Counted from the stretch's first letter, positions 31,955 to 39,337 are shown. The stretch: DNA of 39,764 nt from an uncultured Actinomycetes bacterium (GCA_937888775.1 CALAQT010000393.1:1-39764), one strand, 5' to 3'. Notes: a model not told the origin generated them from the letters alone. Numbers and translations are program-made.

Positions 31955-31999
31955 ATGAACGCCATGGGGACTGTTGTTCATTCCGGGCCGGAGCGGTGA
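31955..31999 (+). CDS. Mini-ORF 6, last of the chain (14 residues)
   Basis: Same as the other mini-ORFs through Pro-Glu-Arg, then TGA instead of Ala-TGA, because the repeat breaks off at 31995. The stop overlaps the GTG of the downstream gene as GTGA. The GGAG at 31990-31993 is only two bases from that GTG, a poor ribosome site, so the downstream gene would depend on re-initiation by ribosomes finishing this frame. Confidence 0.5.
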   Translation: MNAMGTVVHSGPER

Positions 32000-32619
32000 G
32001 AAGCCGGCAGGACGGCACGGCCGCGCTCGCCCAGGCGCTGCGCGCCCACGGCGGGACCGTCGGCGGTCTGGTCGGCCCGGCCCGCTCCGAGCCGCCGCGG
32101 GCGCAGTCTTTTGGAGGAGCGGCCCCCGATGGTTTCGCTGCGCTGGGCTCCGACTGTCCCGGACCACCGCAGATCGCCGCCGTCGGCCCGCGCACGGCCG
32201 GGCGTGAGGCCGAGTACGAGCTGCTGCTGGAGATGATCTGGGAGGGCAGCCTGCTGCACTACGGCGCACCGCGCGTGGTGGTGACCGAGGATCCTGATCT
32301 GGCCCTGCTGATCGGCGATCAGCTCTATGCCCTCGGTCTCTCCCGGCTGGCGGAGCTGGGGGATCTCGAGGCCGTCGGCGAACTGGCCGACGTGATCTCG
32401 CTGGTGGCCCAGGCCCAAGCCGACGGTGACGCCGCGCTGGCCGACGCGGTCTGGGCAGCGGGCGCGGCCGCGGTCGGCTGGGGGTTCAGCGAGCTGCACA
32501 GCGCCGCCAAGGCGCTGGCCCGCGCGGGGGATCGCGGCGCTCGCGCCGCGCTTTTGGCGAGCGCCGCGCGCCCAGGGGCTCGCGACGGCCGCCTCGATGT
32601 TGACGATAGGCTTCCCTAA
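31996..32619 (+). CDS. Uncharacterised protein between hemL and qcrA
   Basis: A 207-residue frame from GTG 31996. The first 60 residues are low-complexity, rich in Ala, Gly and Pro. From about residue 70 a helical domain begins: Arg-Glu-Ala-Glu-Tyr-Glu-Leu-Leu-Leu-Glu-Met-Ile-Trp-Glu-Gly, His-Tyr-Gly, Glu-Asp-Pro-Asp-Leu-Ala-Leu-Leu, Leu-Tyr-Ala-Leu-Gly, then Ala-Asp-Val-Ile-Ser-Leu-Val-Ala-Gln-Ala. It looks soluble and all-alpha. I do not recognise the family. Position suggests a link to heme delivery or cytochrome complex assembly, but that is inference. The true start might be internal, near the domain. Confidence 0.65.
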   Translation: MRSRQDGTAALAQALRAHGGTVGGLVGPARSEPPRAQSFGGAAPDGFAALGSDCPGPPQIAAVGPRTAGREAEYELLLEMIWEGSLLHYGAPRVVVTEDPDLALLIGDQLYALGLSRLAELGDLEAVGELADVISLVAQAQADGDAALADAVWAAGAAAVGWGFSELHSAAKALARAGDRGARAALLASAARPGARDGRLDVDDRLP

Positions 32620-32655
32620 GCGTTCAATGTCAGACGCGTAAGTCGAAGGGCGCAC

Positions 32656-33336
32656 GTGGCAGACAGACATAAAGAAGGCAAATCCAAGTACACGGCTGAC
32701 CGCAACATGCCCGGCGCGTTCGAGGGCGAGACGGTTACGCGGCGGCGATTTATGGGCGCGGTCACCCACAGCGCCGGCGGCGTGGCGGCGATGGCGTTCA
32801 CGCTCCCCGCGCTGGGCTTCGCGCTCGGGCCGATATTCAGCCGCGAGCCCTTCAACTGGCAGCCGATCGGCACCCCGGGCGACTTCACCGACGCGACCTA
32901 CGTCACCGAGGTCGTCACGATCGTGCAGGGGATCGGCGAGGCCGGCAAGTCGATCGCCTACGTCCGCGCTCGCAACCCGGCGATCGACACCGAGCCCGAG
33001 GATCAGTACAACCACTTCATCGCCCTGTCGTCGCGCTGCATGCACCTGGGTTGCCCGGTGCGCTATGTCGCGGCCGCCTCGCGCTTCATCTGTCCCTGCC
33101 ACGGCGGCGTGTACGACTTCCGCGGCCTGGTCGCCGGCGGGCCCCCGGTGCGCCCGCTCGATCGCTTCTACACCCGCCTGAACACGGCCACGGGACTAGT
33201 CGAGATCGGCCCCCGCTATTCGGTCAACTCCGAGCTTCAACGCTTCTCCCCGCGTGACCCGGGGCAGCCGCTGGACGGGATCGGGCAATATCTGTACCCC
33301 GCTCGCTTCGACACCTCCGTGCTTCCCAAGATCTGA
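32656..33336 (+). CDS. qcrA: Rieske iron-sulfur subunit of the cytochrome bc complex
   Basis: A 226-residue Rieske protein. A Tat-type twin-arginine stretch (Thr-Arg-Arg-Arg-Phe-Met) precedes a hydrophobic helix at about 35-60. The cluster site is Cys128-Met-His130-Leu-Gly-Cys133 and Cys146-Pro-Cys148-His149-Gly: Cys128, His130, Cys146 and His149 bind the [2Fe-2S], and Cys133/Cys148 form the disulfide. It takes electrons from menaquinol to the c-type heme. GTG 32656 has AAGG about 7 bases upstream. First of three subunit genes, with qcrB starting 6 bases later. Its export should need the Tat system encoded at 37.3 kb. Confidence 0.95.
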   Translation: MADRHKEGKSKYTADRNMPGAFEGETVTRRRFMGAVTHSAGGVAAMAFTLPALGFALGPIFSREPFNWQPIGTPGDFTDATYVTEVVTIVQGIGEAGKSIAYVRARNPAIDTEPEDQYNHFIALSSRCMHLGCPVRYVAAASRFICPCHGGVYDFRGLVAGGPPVRPLDRFYTRLNTATGLVEIGPRYSVNSELQRFSPRDPGQPLDGIGQYLYPARFDTSVLPKI

Positions 33337-33341
33337 TCCGC

Positions 33342-34136
33342 ATGCCCAAGCTCCCCGCTCCACCCCTGCCGAAGGTTCTGCAGCCCAAGCCCAAGCGTCC
33401 CGGCGAGAACGGCAACGGCGCGATCACTCCGGCCGAAGTCGGGATCACCGTCGTCGACTGGATCGATGAGCGCACCTCGCTGTCGGGCGGCCTGCGCTGG
33501 ATGCTGTTCCGCAAGGTCCCCAAGGGGATCAACTGGGCCTACACGCTGGGCTCGGCGACCATGTTCGCGTTCCTCTCCCAGGCCGTGACTGGCGTCTTTC
33601 TGGCGATGTATTATCGCCCCGACGCGAGCGGCGGTGCCTACGAGTCGGTCCGCTATCTCACCGACGACGCCTTCCTCGGCCAGTTCGTGCGCGGGATGCA
33701 CAAGTGGGGCGCGTCGGTGATGATCATCCTGATCTTCCTGCATATGGGGAGGGTGTTCTTCTTCGGCGCCTACAAGTACCCGCGCGAGCTGACCTGGATC
33801 ATCGGCGTCGTGCTGCTGATCCTCACCATGGCGATGGGGTTCACCGGCTATCTGCTGCCGTTTGACCAGCAGTCCTACTGGGCGACGATCGTGGGCGTCA
33901 ACATCAACGGGACCGGCCCCTTCATCGGGCCGTACCTGTCTGACTTCCTGCGGGCCGGTCCAGAGTTCGGCGCCACCACGCTGACGCGCTTCTACGCGAT
34001 TCACATGATGCTGATCCCCGGCCTGATCGCCGCGCTGATCGGCGCCCACCTGTACCTGATCACCAAGCTCGGCATCTCGGCGCCGCCTTGGATCAAGGCC
34101 GAAGAGGAGCCTGAGCTCAGGGAAACTCGGGTATGA
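33342..34136 (+). CDS. qcrB: Cytochrome b, N-terminal (b6-like) subunit
   Basis: A 264-residue four-helix cytochrome b6-type subunit carrying both b hemes. Ligand His pairs: His in Met-His-Lys-Trp-Gly and in Phe-Leu-His-Met (14 apart), and His in Ile-His-Met-Met and Gly-Ala-His-Leu (15 apart). The 15-residue spacing in the second pair is the b6 signature, in contrast to mitochondrial b. The Qo-side Gly-Phe-Thr-Gly-Tyr-Leu-Leu-Pro-Phe-Asp-Gln motif is present. A Pro/Lys-rich N-terminal tail precedes it. The C-terminal half of cytochrome b is the next gene, as in b6f and Bacillus-type complexes. Confidence 0.95.
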   Translation: MPKLPAPPLPKVLQPKPKRPGENGNGAITPAEVGITVVDWIDERTSLSGGLRWMLFRKVPKGINWAYTLGSATMFAFLSQAVTGVFLAMYYRPDASGGAYESVRYLTDDAFLGQFVRGMHKWGASVMIILIFLHMGRVFFFGAYKYPRELTWIIGVVLLILTMAMGFTGYLLPFDQQSYWATIVGVNINGTGPFIGPYLSDFLRAGPEFGATTLTRFYAIHMMLIPGLIAALIGAHLYLITKLGISAPPWIKAEEEPELRETRV

Positions 34137-34152
34137 GCGGAGCGGGCGGTCA

Positions 34153-34890
34153 GTGAACCAGGCAGAGAAGGAGGCCTACCTCCGCGAATACTCGATCCTG
34201 AAGAATCAGGGCAAGCCGTTTTTCCCCTACGCGGTCGCCAAGGACTCCCTGATGGCGGTGATCGTGATGGTGGTGATCGTCTTCTTGGCGCTGTACTTCG
34301 GCGCCGAGCTGGGTCCGAAGGTCAATCCGACGACCACCACCTACGTGCCGCGTCCGGACTGGTACTTCTTCTTCCTGTTCGAAGTCCTGCGCGTGATGAA
34401 GAACGTCCCCAAGTTCACGGACATGGCGACGATCGGCGTGCCGACGATCTGCATGGTCCTGCTGTTCCTGCTGCCGTTCTACGACCGCAGCCCGGAGCGG
34501 CTGATTTGGCGCCGCCCGGTGGCGCTCGCCGCCGGCCTGGCAACGATCTTCGCAATGGCCTACCTGACCTACGAGGGCGCGAACACGAAATCTCCGAACT
34601 CGGTCGATCTGGCTCCGCCATCGAGCCTGACCGCGTCCGAGGCGGCCACCTTCCGCGCCGGCGAGCTCGTGGTCGGCCAGTCCGGGTGTCTGGCCTGCCA
34701 CGTTATCGGTAGCAACGGGAACAACGGCCCCGGACCGCCGCTGACGCACATCGGCGCGATCCTGCGTCCCGCCGCGATCGTCCAGACGCTGCGCGACCCG
34801 ACCCAGCCGATGCCGTCGTTCGAGGCAATGGCGCAGCAGTACCCGAAGAAGTTCTCGAACCTGGTCAACTTCCTCGCAGAGCTGCAGTAG
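34153..34890 (+). CDS. qcrC: Cytochrome b C-terminal (subunit IV) fused to cytochrome c
   Basis: A 245-residue fusion. Residues 1-140 are subunit IV of the quinol oxidase site, with Pro-Asp-Trp-Tyr (68-71, the Qo PEWY equivalent) and three helices. Residues 160-245 are a mono-heme cytochrome c with Cys179-Leu-Ala-Cys182-His183 and likely axial Met220. This layout matches the Bacillus QcrC type, so the complex carries its own c heme and passes electrons toward an oxidase. GTG 34153, 16 bases after qcrB. The Asp in Pro-Asp-Trp-Tyr is frequent where menaquinone is the donor. Confidence 0.93.
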   Translation: MNQAEKEAYLREYSILKNQGKPFFPYAVAKDSLMAVIVMVVIVFLALYFGAELGPKVNPTTTTYVPRPDWYFFFLFEVLRVMKNVPKFTDMATIGVPTICMVLLFLLPFYDRSPERLIWRRPVALAAGLATIFAMAYLTYEGANTKSPNSVDLAPPSSLTASEAATFRAGELVVGQSGCLACHVIGSNGNNGPGPPLTHIGAILRPAAIVQTLRDPTQPMPSFEAMAQQYPKKFSNLVNFLAELQ

Positions 34891-34922
34891 GGGCTGGGCC
34901 CCATGTCCTCGGTTTCGCTGCC

Positions 34923-35783
34923 ATGACGGCGAGCGCCAACTTCGCGCCGGAAAGCGTGTCCGGTGGGGGACCGTCGTCGTCCGGGACCCTGGAGGAGACT
35001 CAGGTCCGGGCGATGTTCGATCGCATCGCCGGGCTATATGACCGCATGAACACGGTCATGACCGCGGGCCTGCACCACCGCTGGCGCCGGCGCGCGGCCG
35101 ATCTGGCCCAGTGCAAGCCCGGCGGCCGAGCGCTCGACGTGGCCACCGGGACTGGCGACCTGGCGCTGGAGATGGCCGGCCGGGTCGCTCCCGGCGGCAC
35201 GGTGATTGGCGCCGACTTCTCCGAGCGGATGCTCGCACTGGCGCGCGCCAAGCCGAGTCCCTTCGCGGTCGGGCGGCCCGGAGCCGGTGTGACGCTGCGC
35301 TTTGAGACTGCCAACGCGCTCTCACTCCCCTACGCGGACGACGAGTTCGACGCCGCCACCGTCGGCTTCGGTGCCCGTAACTTCTCCGATTTGGAGCAGG
35401 GCCTGCGGGAGATGGCCCGCGTGGTCAGGCCCGGAGGACGGGTCGTGGTGTTGGAGATCACCAACCCGCAGCGCCCACTGCTGTCGACCTTCTTCGAGCT
35501 GTGGTTCGATCGCGTGGTACCGGCGCTGGGACGCCTGGCCGGCGATGCGCAGGCGTACAGCTACCTGCCTAGCTCCGTGCGGCGCTTCCCCGGTCCCGAG
35601 GCGCTGGCCGGCGTCATGTTCCGCTGCGGCCTGACCCGGATCCGGTATCTGATTACCGCTGGCGGGATCATCGCCCTCCACGTCGGTGAGGTAGGTGAGA
35701 CCGCTGAGGCTGCTGAGGCCGGTCGGGCTGCTGAGGCCGGTCAGGCTGCTGAGGCGGCCGGACCAGAGCGGGGGCCGTCATGA
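34923..35783 (+). CDS. menG: Demethylmenaquinone methyltransferase (UbiE/MenG family)
   Basis: SAM-dependent C-methyltransferase for the last step of menaquinone synthesis. It shows Met-Phe-Asp-Arg-Ile-Ala-Gly-Leu-Tyr-Asp near the start, SAM motif I Leu-Asp-Val-Ala-Thr-Gly-Thr-Gly-Asp, Gly-Ala-Asp-Phe-Ser-Glu-Arg-Met-Leu, and the family hallmark Gly-Phe-Gly-Ala-Arg-Asn-Phe. The last 30 residues are an Ala/Glu/Gly repeat tail encoded by 18-bp repeats at 35709-35755 and not part of the fold. Its stop overlaps the prenyl synthase ATG as ATGA. A close link to qcrABC is logical, since the complex oxidises the quinol. Confidence 0.9.
   Translation: MTASANFAPESVSGGGPSSSGTLEETQVRAMFDRIAGLYDRMNTVMTAGLHHRWRRRAADLAQCKPGGRALDVATGTGDLALEMAGRVAPGGTVIGADFSERMLALARAKPSPFAVGRPGAGVTLRFETANALSLPYADDEFDAATVGFGARNFSDLEQGLREMARVVRPGGRVVVLEITNPQRPLLSTFFELWFDRVVPALGRLAGDAQAYSYLPSSVRRFPGPEALAGVMFRCGLTRIRYLITAGGIIALHVGEVGETAEAAEAGRAAEAGQAAEAAGPERGPS
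35709..35755 (+). repeat. 18-bp repeats coding the menG C-terminal tail
   Basis: Two units at 35709-35726 and 35727-35744 differ by one base, and a partial third follows. They code Ala-Ala-Glu-Ala-Gly-Arg/Gln repeats. The unit is a multiple of three, so tail length can vary in frame. Confidence 0.85.
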
Positions 35784-36742
35784 TGAGCGCGGTGAGAGCC
35801 GTGGTGCAGGCGGGTGGCGAGCCCGTCACCCGGCTGATGGAACGAGTCGAGGCGCGCATGTTCGAGCTGGCCATCGGCCACGGGCAGCTGCTGGCGCTTC
35901 ATGCCGGCGACACGATCGCCGCCGGTGGCAAGCGGTTGCGGCCGCTGCTGCTGTGCCTGGCCGCCGGTGTCCCGACACCTGAAACCGAGCGTCTGGTTCG
36001 CGCCGCGGTGGCAGTCGAGCTCGTGCACGGCGCAACCCTGGTCCACGACGATGTGCTGGACGGATCTCCGCTGCGGCGCGGCCGCCCGACCGTGGTGGCG
36101 GCGGCCGGCCGCCGTCTCGCCACGGCCACCGGTGACCTGCTGTTTTCCCGCGCGTTCGCCGAGCTGGCGGGCGGATCGCTGCATTCGGTCCGCGTGCTCT
36201 CACGGGCCAGCTCGGAGCTGGCTGCCGGCGAGCTGATGCAGCGCCACGACGCCTGGAATGTCAACGTGGAGTTGGAGCGTTACCTGGAGCGCTGTCGGCT
36301 GAAGACCGCCGTGCTATTCCGCGCCGCCTGTGAGCTAGGCGCGATCGAGGGTGGCGGCGAGGTAGGCGCCCTCGGCCTGTTCGGCGAGCAGATCGGCCTC
36401 GCGTTCCAGATCCTCGACGACGTGCTCGACGTCGCCGGGCCCCCTGAGCGGACCGGTAAGCCACAGGGCGCGGACCTGCTGGACGGGACCGTGACGCTGC
36501 CGCTGATCATCGCCCGAGCTCGCGATCCGGAACTGGCTCGCATTGACATCCGCGGCCTCACCGGAGTCGATGATGCGCGTCAGGTCTGTCAGCTGATCTC
36601 TGCCACCGGCGCGTTGGCGAAGGCCAAGGGCCAGGCGCTGGAGCTGGTCACGGGCGCCAAGTCGATGCTCCCGTCGCTGCCCGATCGCCAGCGAGCCGCG
36701 CTGGAGTTGGTGGCCGACGGCGTCGTGGAGCGATATTCGTAG
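35780..36742 (+). CDS. Polyprenyl diphosphate synthase (heptaprenyl/octaprenyl type)
   Basis: Trans-prenyltransferase that makes the side chain for menaquinone; 320 residues, all-alpha. First Asp-rich motif Asp90-Asp-Val-Leu-Asp94 is followed by Arg-Arg-Gly-Arg-Pro-Thr, and the second is Gln-Ile-Leu-Asp-Asp-Val-Leu-Asp near residue 215. Gly-Gly-Lys-Arg-Leu-Arg-Pro at about 49-55 binds the diphosphate. A role in quinone rather than carotenoid synthesis is inferred from coupling to menG by ATGA. Chain length cannot be told by eye. Confidence 0.9.
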   Translation: MMSAVRAVVQAGGEPVTRLMERVEARMFELAIGHGQLLALHAGDTIAAGGKRLRPLLLCLAAGVPTPETERLVRAAVAVELVHGATLVHDDVLDGSPLRRGRPTVVAAAGRRLATATGDLLFSRAFAELAGGSLHSVRVLSRASSELAAGELMQRHDAWNVNVELERYLERCRLKTAVLFRAACELGAIEGGGEVGALGLFGEQIGLAFQILDDVLDVAGPPERTGKPQGADLLDGTVTLPLIIARARDPELARIDIRGLTGVDDARQVCQLISATGALAKAKGQALELVTGAKSMLPSLPDRQRAALELVADGVVERYS

Positions 36743-36780
36743 GCCAACAGGACGTGGCCCGGTCCACAGGACGTGACCGA

Positions 36781-36795
36781 ACCGCCAGCGGCGGT
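36781..36795. terminator. Short hairpin between convergent genes
   Basis: ACCGCC-AGC-GGCGGT, a 6-bp stem with a 3-nt loop, lies 38 bases after the prenyl synthase stop and 18 before the zinc-ribbon gene's stop. Confidence 0.45.
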
Positions 36796-36813
36796 CTGGC
36801 GGCGACGGGCGGG

Positions 36814-37206
36814 TTAGAAGTCCTCAGGCAGGATCAGGTCCGCGCACAGCGCGCTGGTGAAGCGCTCGATCTCTTCTGACAGGTTGGCCTGGGTCATGCG
36901 GCGCAGGTCGCGCAGCATGTCGGCCAGTCCGTCGTCGAGCTTCTCCTCGAGCTGATGCACCTGCTGGGACTCGAACACCCCTTCGGTCAGCCAGCTGCAG
37001 TTGGGGCACTGGAGCGTGAGCTCCCAGCGCTCGTTGGGTGCCTCGGCCCAATCGACCGGCTGAACCAGCTCGGAGGCGCATTCCGGGCATTCGTGCAGCC
37101 CCCGCTTTGCCGTCACCTCGGACTCGTGGAATCTGACCACTTCGATCGACTTACCGCTAGGCAGCACGATCCGGCGAACTGAGTGGCGTTTGGGATTCTG
37201 GTTCAT
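36814..37206 (-). CDS. Zinc-ribbon protein of unknown function
   Basis: A 130-residue protein. An N-terminal beta section (Arg-Ile-Val-Leu-Pro-Ser-Gly-Lys) is followed by two Cys pairs, Cys-Pro-Glu-Cys and Cys-Pro-Asn-Cys about 27 residues apart, which would bind one zinc. The second half is a long charged helix ending in Ile-Leu-Pro-Glu-Asp-Phe. Start ATG 37206 is fixed by AGGAGG five bases upstream; the frame stays open to 37302 but has no such site. Relatives seem limited to actinobacteria. It is divergent from tatA and I cannot name a function. Confidence 0.75.
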   Translation of the reverse strand: MNQNPKRHSVRRIVLPSGKSIEVVRFHESEVTAKRGLHECPECASELVQPVDWAEAPNERWELTLQCPNCSWLTEGVFESQQVHQLEEKLDDGLADMLRDLRRMTQANLSEEIERFTSALCADLILPEDF

Positions 37207-37317
37207 CGATCCTCCTGGCCCAGATATCGGCCATCCACCGGTGAAGCTTGAGCGTCGATTAGCCCAATTCAACGCGCGATCGCTACCCTTCGAGGCCCCC
37301 ACCCGGAGGCATGAGGA

Positions 37318-37620
37318 ATGTTCCGCAACCCCACCACCGATCTCCTAGTAGTGCTCCTGATCGTGCTGCTGATCTTTGGGCCCAAGCGGCTGCCCGGCCT
37401 GGGCAAGCAATTGGGGACCGGGCTGCGCGAATTCAAGGAGTCGATCACCGGGGATTCCAAGGACGAGGACGAGGAGCAGCCGGCGCGCCAAGCGCTCCCC
37501 CAGAGCGCCAGCGTTCCCGAGCATCCGGCCGCGGATGGCGCTTCTCCGGGAGAGCGCTCGGCCCCGGACGCAGCGCCCGGGCGCGAGTCGGCTGAGGTCG
37601 GTTCTGAGCGCAGCTCCTAA
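37318..37620 (+). CDS. tatA: Twin-arginine translocase subunit TatA/E
   Basis: A 100-residue protein: one N-terminal helix (Leu-Leu-Val-Val-Leu-Leu-Ile-Val-Leu-Leu-Ile-Phe-Gly), the hinge Phe-Gly-Pro-Lys-Arg-Leu-Pro-Gly-Leu-Gly, an amphipathic helix (Gly-Leu-Arg-Glu-Phe-Lys) and a disordered acidic tail. It forms the pore-lining part of the Tat exporter for folded proteins. Divergent from the zinc-ribbon gene; tatC follows 20 bases later. No tatB is seen in the window, consistent with a minimal TatAC system or a tatB elsewhere. Confidence 0.93.
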   Translation: MFRNPTTDLLVVLLIVLLIFGPKRLPGLGKQLGTGLREFKESITGDSKDEDEEQPARQALPQSASVPEHPAADGASPGERSAPDAAPGRESAEVGSERSS

Positions 37621-37640
37621 GTCCCGGCCGGAGCGCAGTC

Positions 37641-38642
37641 GTGTCTAAGGTAATGCGGCGTCCGATCGGGCACGAGGATCGCCTGAGCATCATCGATCAC
37701 CTCGACGAGCTGCGAAGCAGGCTGATCATCTGCGTCATCGCACTGGTGATTGCCTTCGCCGTCTGCTTCTGGCAGAACCACGCGCTGCTCAACGTGCTCA
37801 ACCAGGCGCTGCCCGCCTCGCCGTCGACCAGCAGCAACCACCTCTCAGGTCTTACTGGCGACACCGTCAAGGAGGCGCGCGATCTGGCCGCCGCCGCCGC
37901 CGCCTTCAAGAGCCTGTCAACCGCGTCGGCCCGGTCCTTGCAGGACCGGGCGCTGTTCGCATTGGCGGCGCACAGCCTGGCGGACGCCTCGAAATCCCTG
38001 CCGCAATCAACGCCGAAGCGCCTCCCGATCACGATCGGCATCGGCGAGCCGTTCACCACGACCCTCACCGTGGCGGCCTACTTTGCGTTGCTGCTCACGC
38101 TGCCGGTCCTGATCTACCAGGCGTATGCGTTCGTGATCCCGGCCCTGAAACCCAACGAGCGAAGAGTCGCCTTGCCGGTGATGATCGCCGCGCCGGTCCT
38201 GTTCATTGCCGGCGTCGTGTTCGCCTACGCTGTCGTGCTGCCGCCTGCGGTGCATTTCCTGCAGGGCTACAACAGCCAAAACTTCGACATCCTCGTGCAG
38301 GCCAAGACCTACTACACGTTCGAGATGCTGACGATGATCGGGATCGGGCTGGCCTTCCAGCTCCCGATGGGACTACTTGGGCTCCAGCAGCTGGGCGTGA
38401 TCAGTGGCAGCACCTTGACGGGAAACTGGCGTTACGCGACGGTGATCATTGCCGTGATCGCGGCCGCGATGCCGGGAGTGGATCCGGTCACCACCGGGCT
38501 GGAGATGCTCCCGCTGGTGATCCTCTTCCTGGCCAGTATCGTCTTGCTCAAGTTCGCCGATCGACGCAAGGCCCGGCAGGCAGCGGCCGAACTGGCCGAC
38601 ATCGAGACCCAGTTCCACGACCCCCCAGACAATGCTCTTTGA
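37641..38642 (+). CDS. tatC: Twin-arginine translocase subunit TatC with enlarged first external loop
   Basis: A 333-residue, six-helix receptor for twin-arginine signal peptides. The N-terminal His-Leu-Asp-Glu-Leu-Arg-Ser-Arg-Leu motif (usually His-Leu-x-Glu-Leu-Arg), the Gly-Glu-Pro-Phe segment after helix 1, and the conserved helices 3-6 are present. The loop between helices 1 and 2 (about 56-132) is expanded by an Ala/Ser-rich, probably helical insertion of about 60-70 residues; standard TatC proteins are about 250 residues. GTG 37641 start. The likely client nearby is the Rieske protein QcrA. Confidence 0.92.
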   Translation: MSKVMRRPIGHEDRLSIIDHLDELRSRLIICVIALVIAFAVCFWQNHALLNVLNQALPASPSTSSNHLSGLTGDTVKEARDLAAAAAAFKSLSTASARSLQDRALFALAAHSLADASKSLPQSTPKRLPITIGIGEPFTTTLTVAAYFALLLTLPVLIYQAYAFVIPALKPNERRVALPVMIAAPVLFIAGVVFAYAVVLPPAVHFLQGYNSQNFDILVQAKTYYTFEMLTMIGIGLAFQLPMGLLGLQQLGVISGSTLTGNWRYATVIIAVIAAAMPGVDPVTTGLEMLPLVILFLASIVLLKFADRRKARQAAAELADIETQFHDPPDNAL

Positions 38643-39297
38643 CCTTCGTAGCCGCGGTCGTCGCCGGACGGTACAAGTGGTGTACCTCGGTCTCGCGCTG
38701 CTGATGGGCGGCGGGCTGGTGCTGTTCGGCGTCGGGTCTGGCAACAGCATCGGCGGACTCCTCAACGGGTTGACCGGCAATGGCTCCAGCGGCGCTCAGA
38801 CGCAGGTCGTCAGCCAGGCCGAGAAGGCCGCCCTGCGCCAGACCAAGTTGCACCCCAGTGATCCCGCCGGATGGTCGGCGCTGGTGCAGGCGCGCTGGAC
38901 CTCCGCCGGGCAGGCGGGCGACTACAACGCCACCACCGGCGTGTTCACCGCCAGCGGCAAGAAGGAGCTGGCGGGGACGACACAGGCCTGGCAGCACTAC
39001 CTCCAGCTCATCAAGAGCCCCGACCCTAATCTGGCGATCCTCGCTGCGCGGGCGTACGCCGCCCTGGGCGACTACGCCAACGAGGCCAGCGCCTGGGAGA
39101 TCGAGACCACCGCCAACCCCGGCGCGGTCAAGGGTTACGAGTGCCTGGCCGTCTCCGCCTACGCCGCCAAGCAGACGCGCAAGGGCGACCTGGCGGCGGC
39201 TAAGGCGCTCAGCCTGGTGCCCAAGCTGCAGCGCACGACGCTCAAGCAGCAGATAGACGCAGCCAAGACCCAGCCCTCGGTGGCGCAGTCCTGCTGA
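38632..39297 (+). CDS. Membrane-anchored TPR-like protein
   Basis: A 221-residue protein with an N-terminal basic stretch (Arg-Ser-Arg-Gly-Arg-Arg-Arg) and a single helix at about 15-35, then an extracytoplasmic section with Ser/Gly-rich linker and helical repeats: His-Pro-Ser-Asp-Pro-Ala-Gly-Trp-Ser-Ala-Leu, Asn-Leu-Ala-Ile-Leu-Ala-Ala-Arg-Ala-Tyr-Ala-Ala-Leu-Gly-Asp-Tyr. The pattern is that of tetratricopeptide repeats. Its ATG lies within the end of tatC (11-base overlap), so it is the third gene of a tat operon. Function unknown; an export or cytochrome assembly scaffold is possible. Confidence 0.75.
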   Translation: MLFDLRSRGRRRTVQVVYLGLALLMGGGLVLFGVGSGNSIGGLLNGLTGNGSSGAQTQVVSQAEKAALRQTKLHPSDPAGWSALVQARWTSAGQAGDYNATTGVFTASGKKELAGTTQAWQHYLQLIKSPDPNLAILAARAYAALGDYANEASAWEIETTANPGAVKGYECLAVSAYAAKQTRKGDLAAAKALSLVPKLQRTTLKQQIDAAKTQPSVAQSC

Positions 39298-39299
39298 GC

Positions 39300-39316
39300 G
39301 CCGCCGTGAAGGCGGC
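39300..39316 (+). terminator. Hairpin after the tat operon
   Basis: GCCGCC-GTGAA-GGCGGC, a 6-bp stem with a 5-nt loop, starts three bases after the stop codon and lies before tRNA-Lys. Confidence 0.4.
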
Positions 39317-39337
39317 CGGGGTAACATCGGCGCTCGA

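Larger units (their letters stand above)
31726..31995 (+). repeat. Six perfect 44-bp tandem repeats between hemL and the next gene
   Basis: Units at 31726-31769, 31770-31813, 31814-31857, 31858-31901, 31902-31945 and 31946-31989 are identical, followed by the first six bases of a seventh. Each unit has GGAG, a 5-nt gap, an ATG, and a frame that closes at the TGA formed with the next unit's ATG. The period of 44 is exactly what a 15-codon ORF with a 4-nt ATGA overlap needs. There are no spacers, so this is not a CRISPR array. Perfect identity points to recent expansion or homogenisation. Confidence 0.98.

Noticed and set aside
31726..31995. CRISPR array
   Set aside because: Units are contiguous and identical with no variable spacers, and no cas genes are present.
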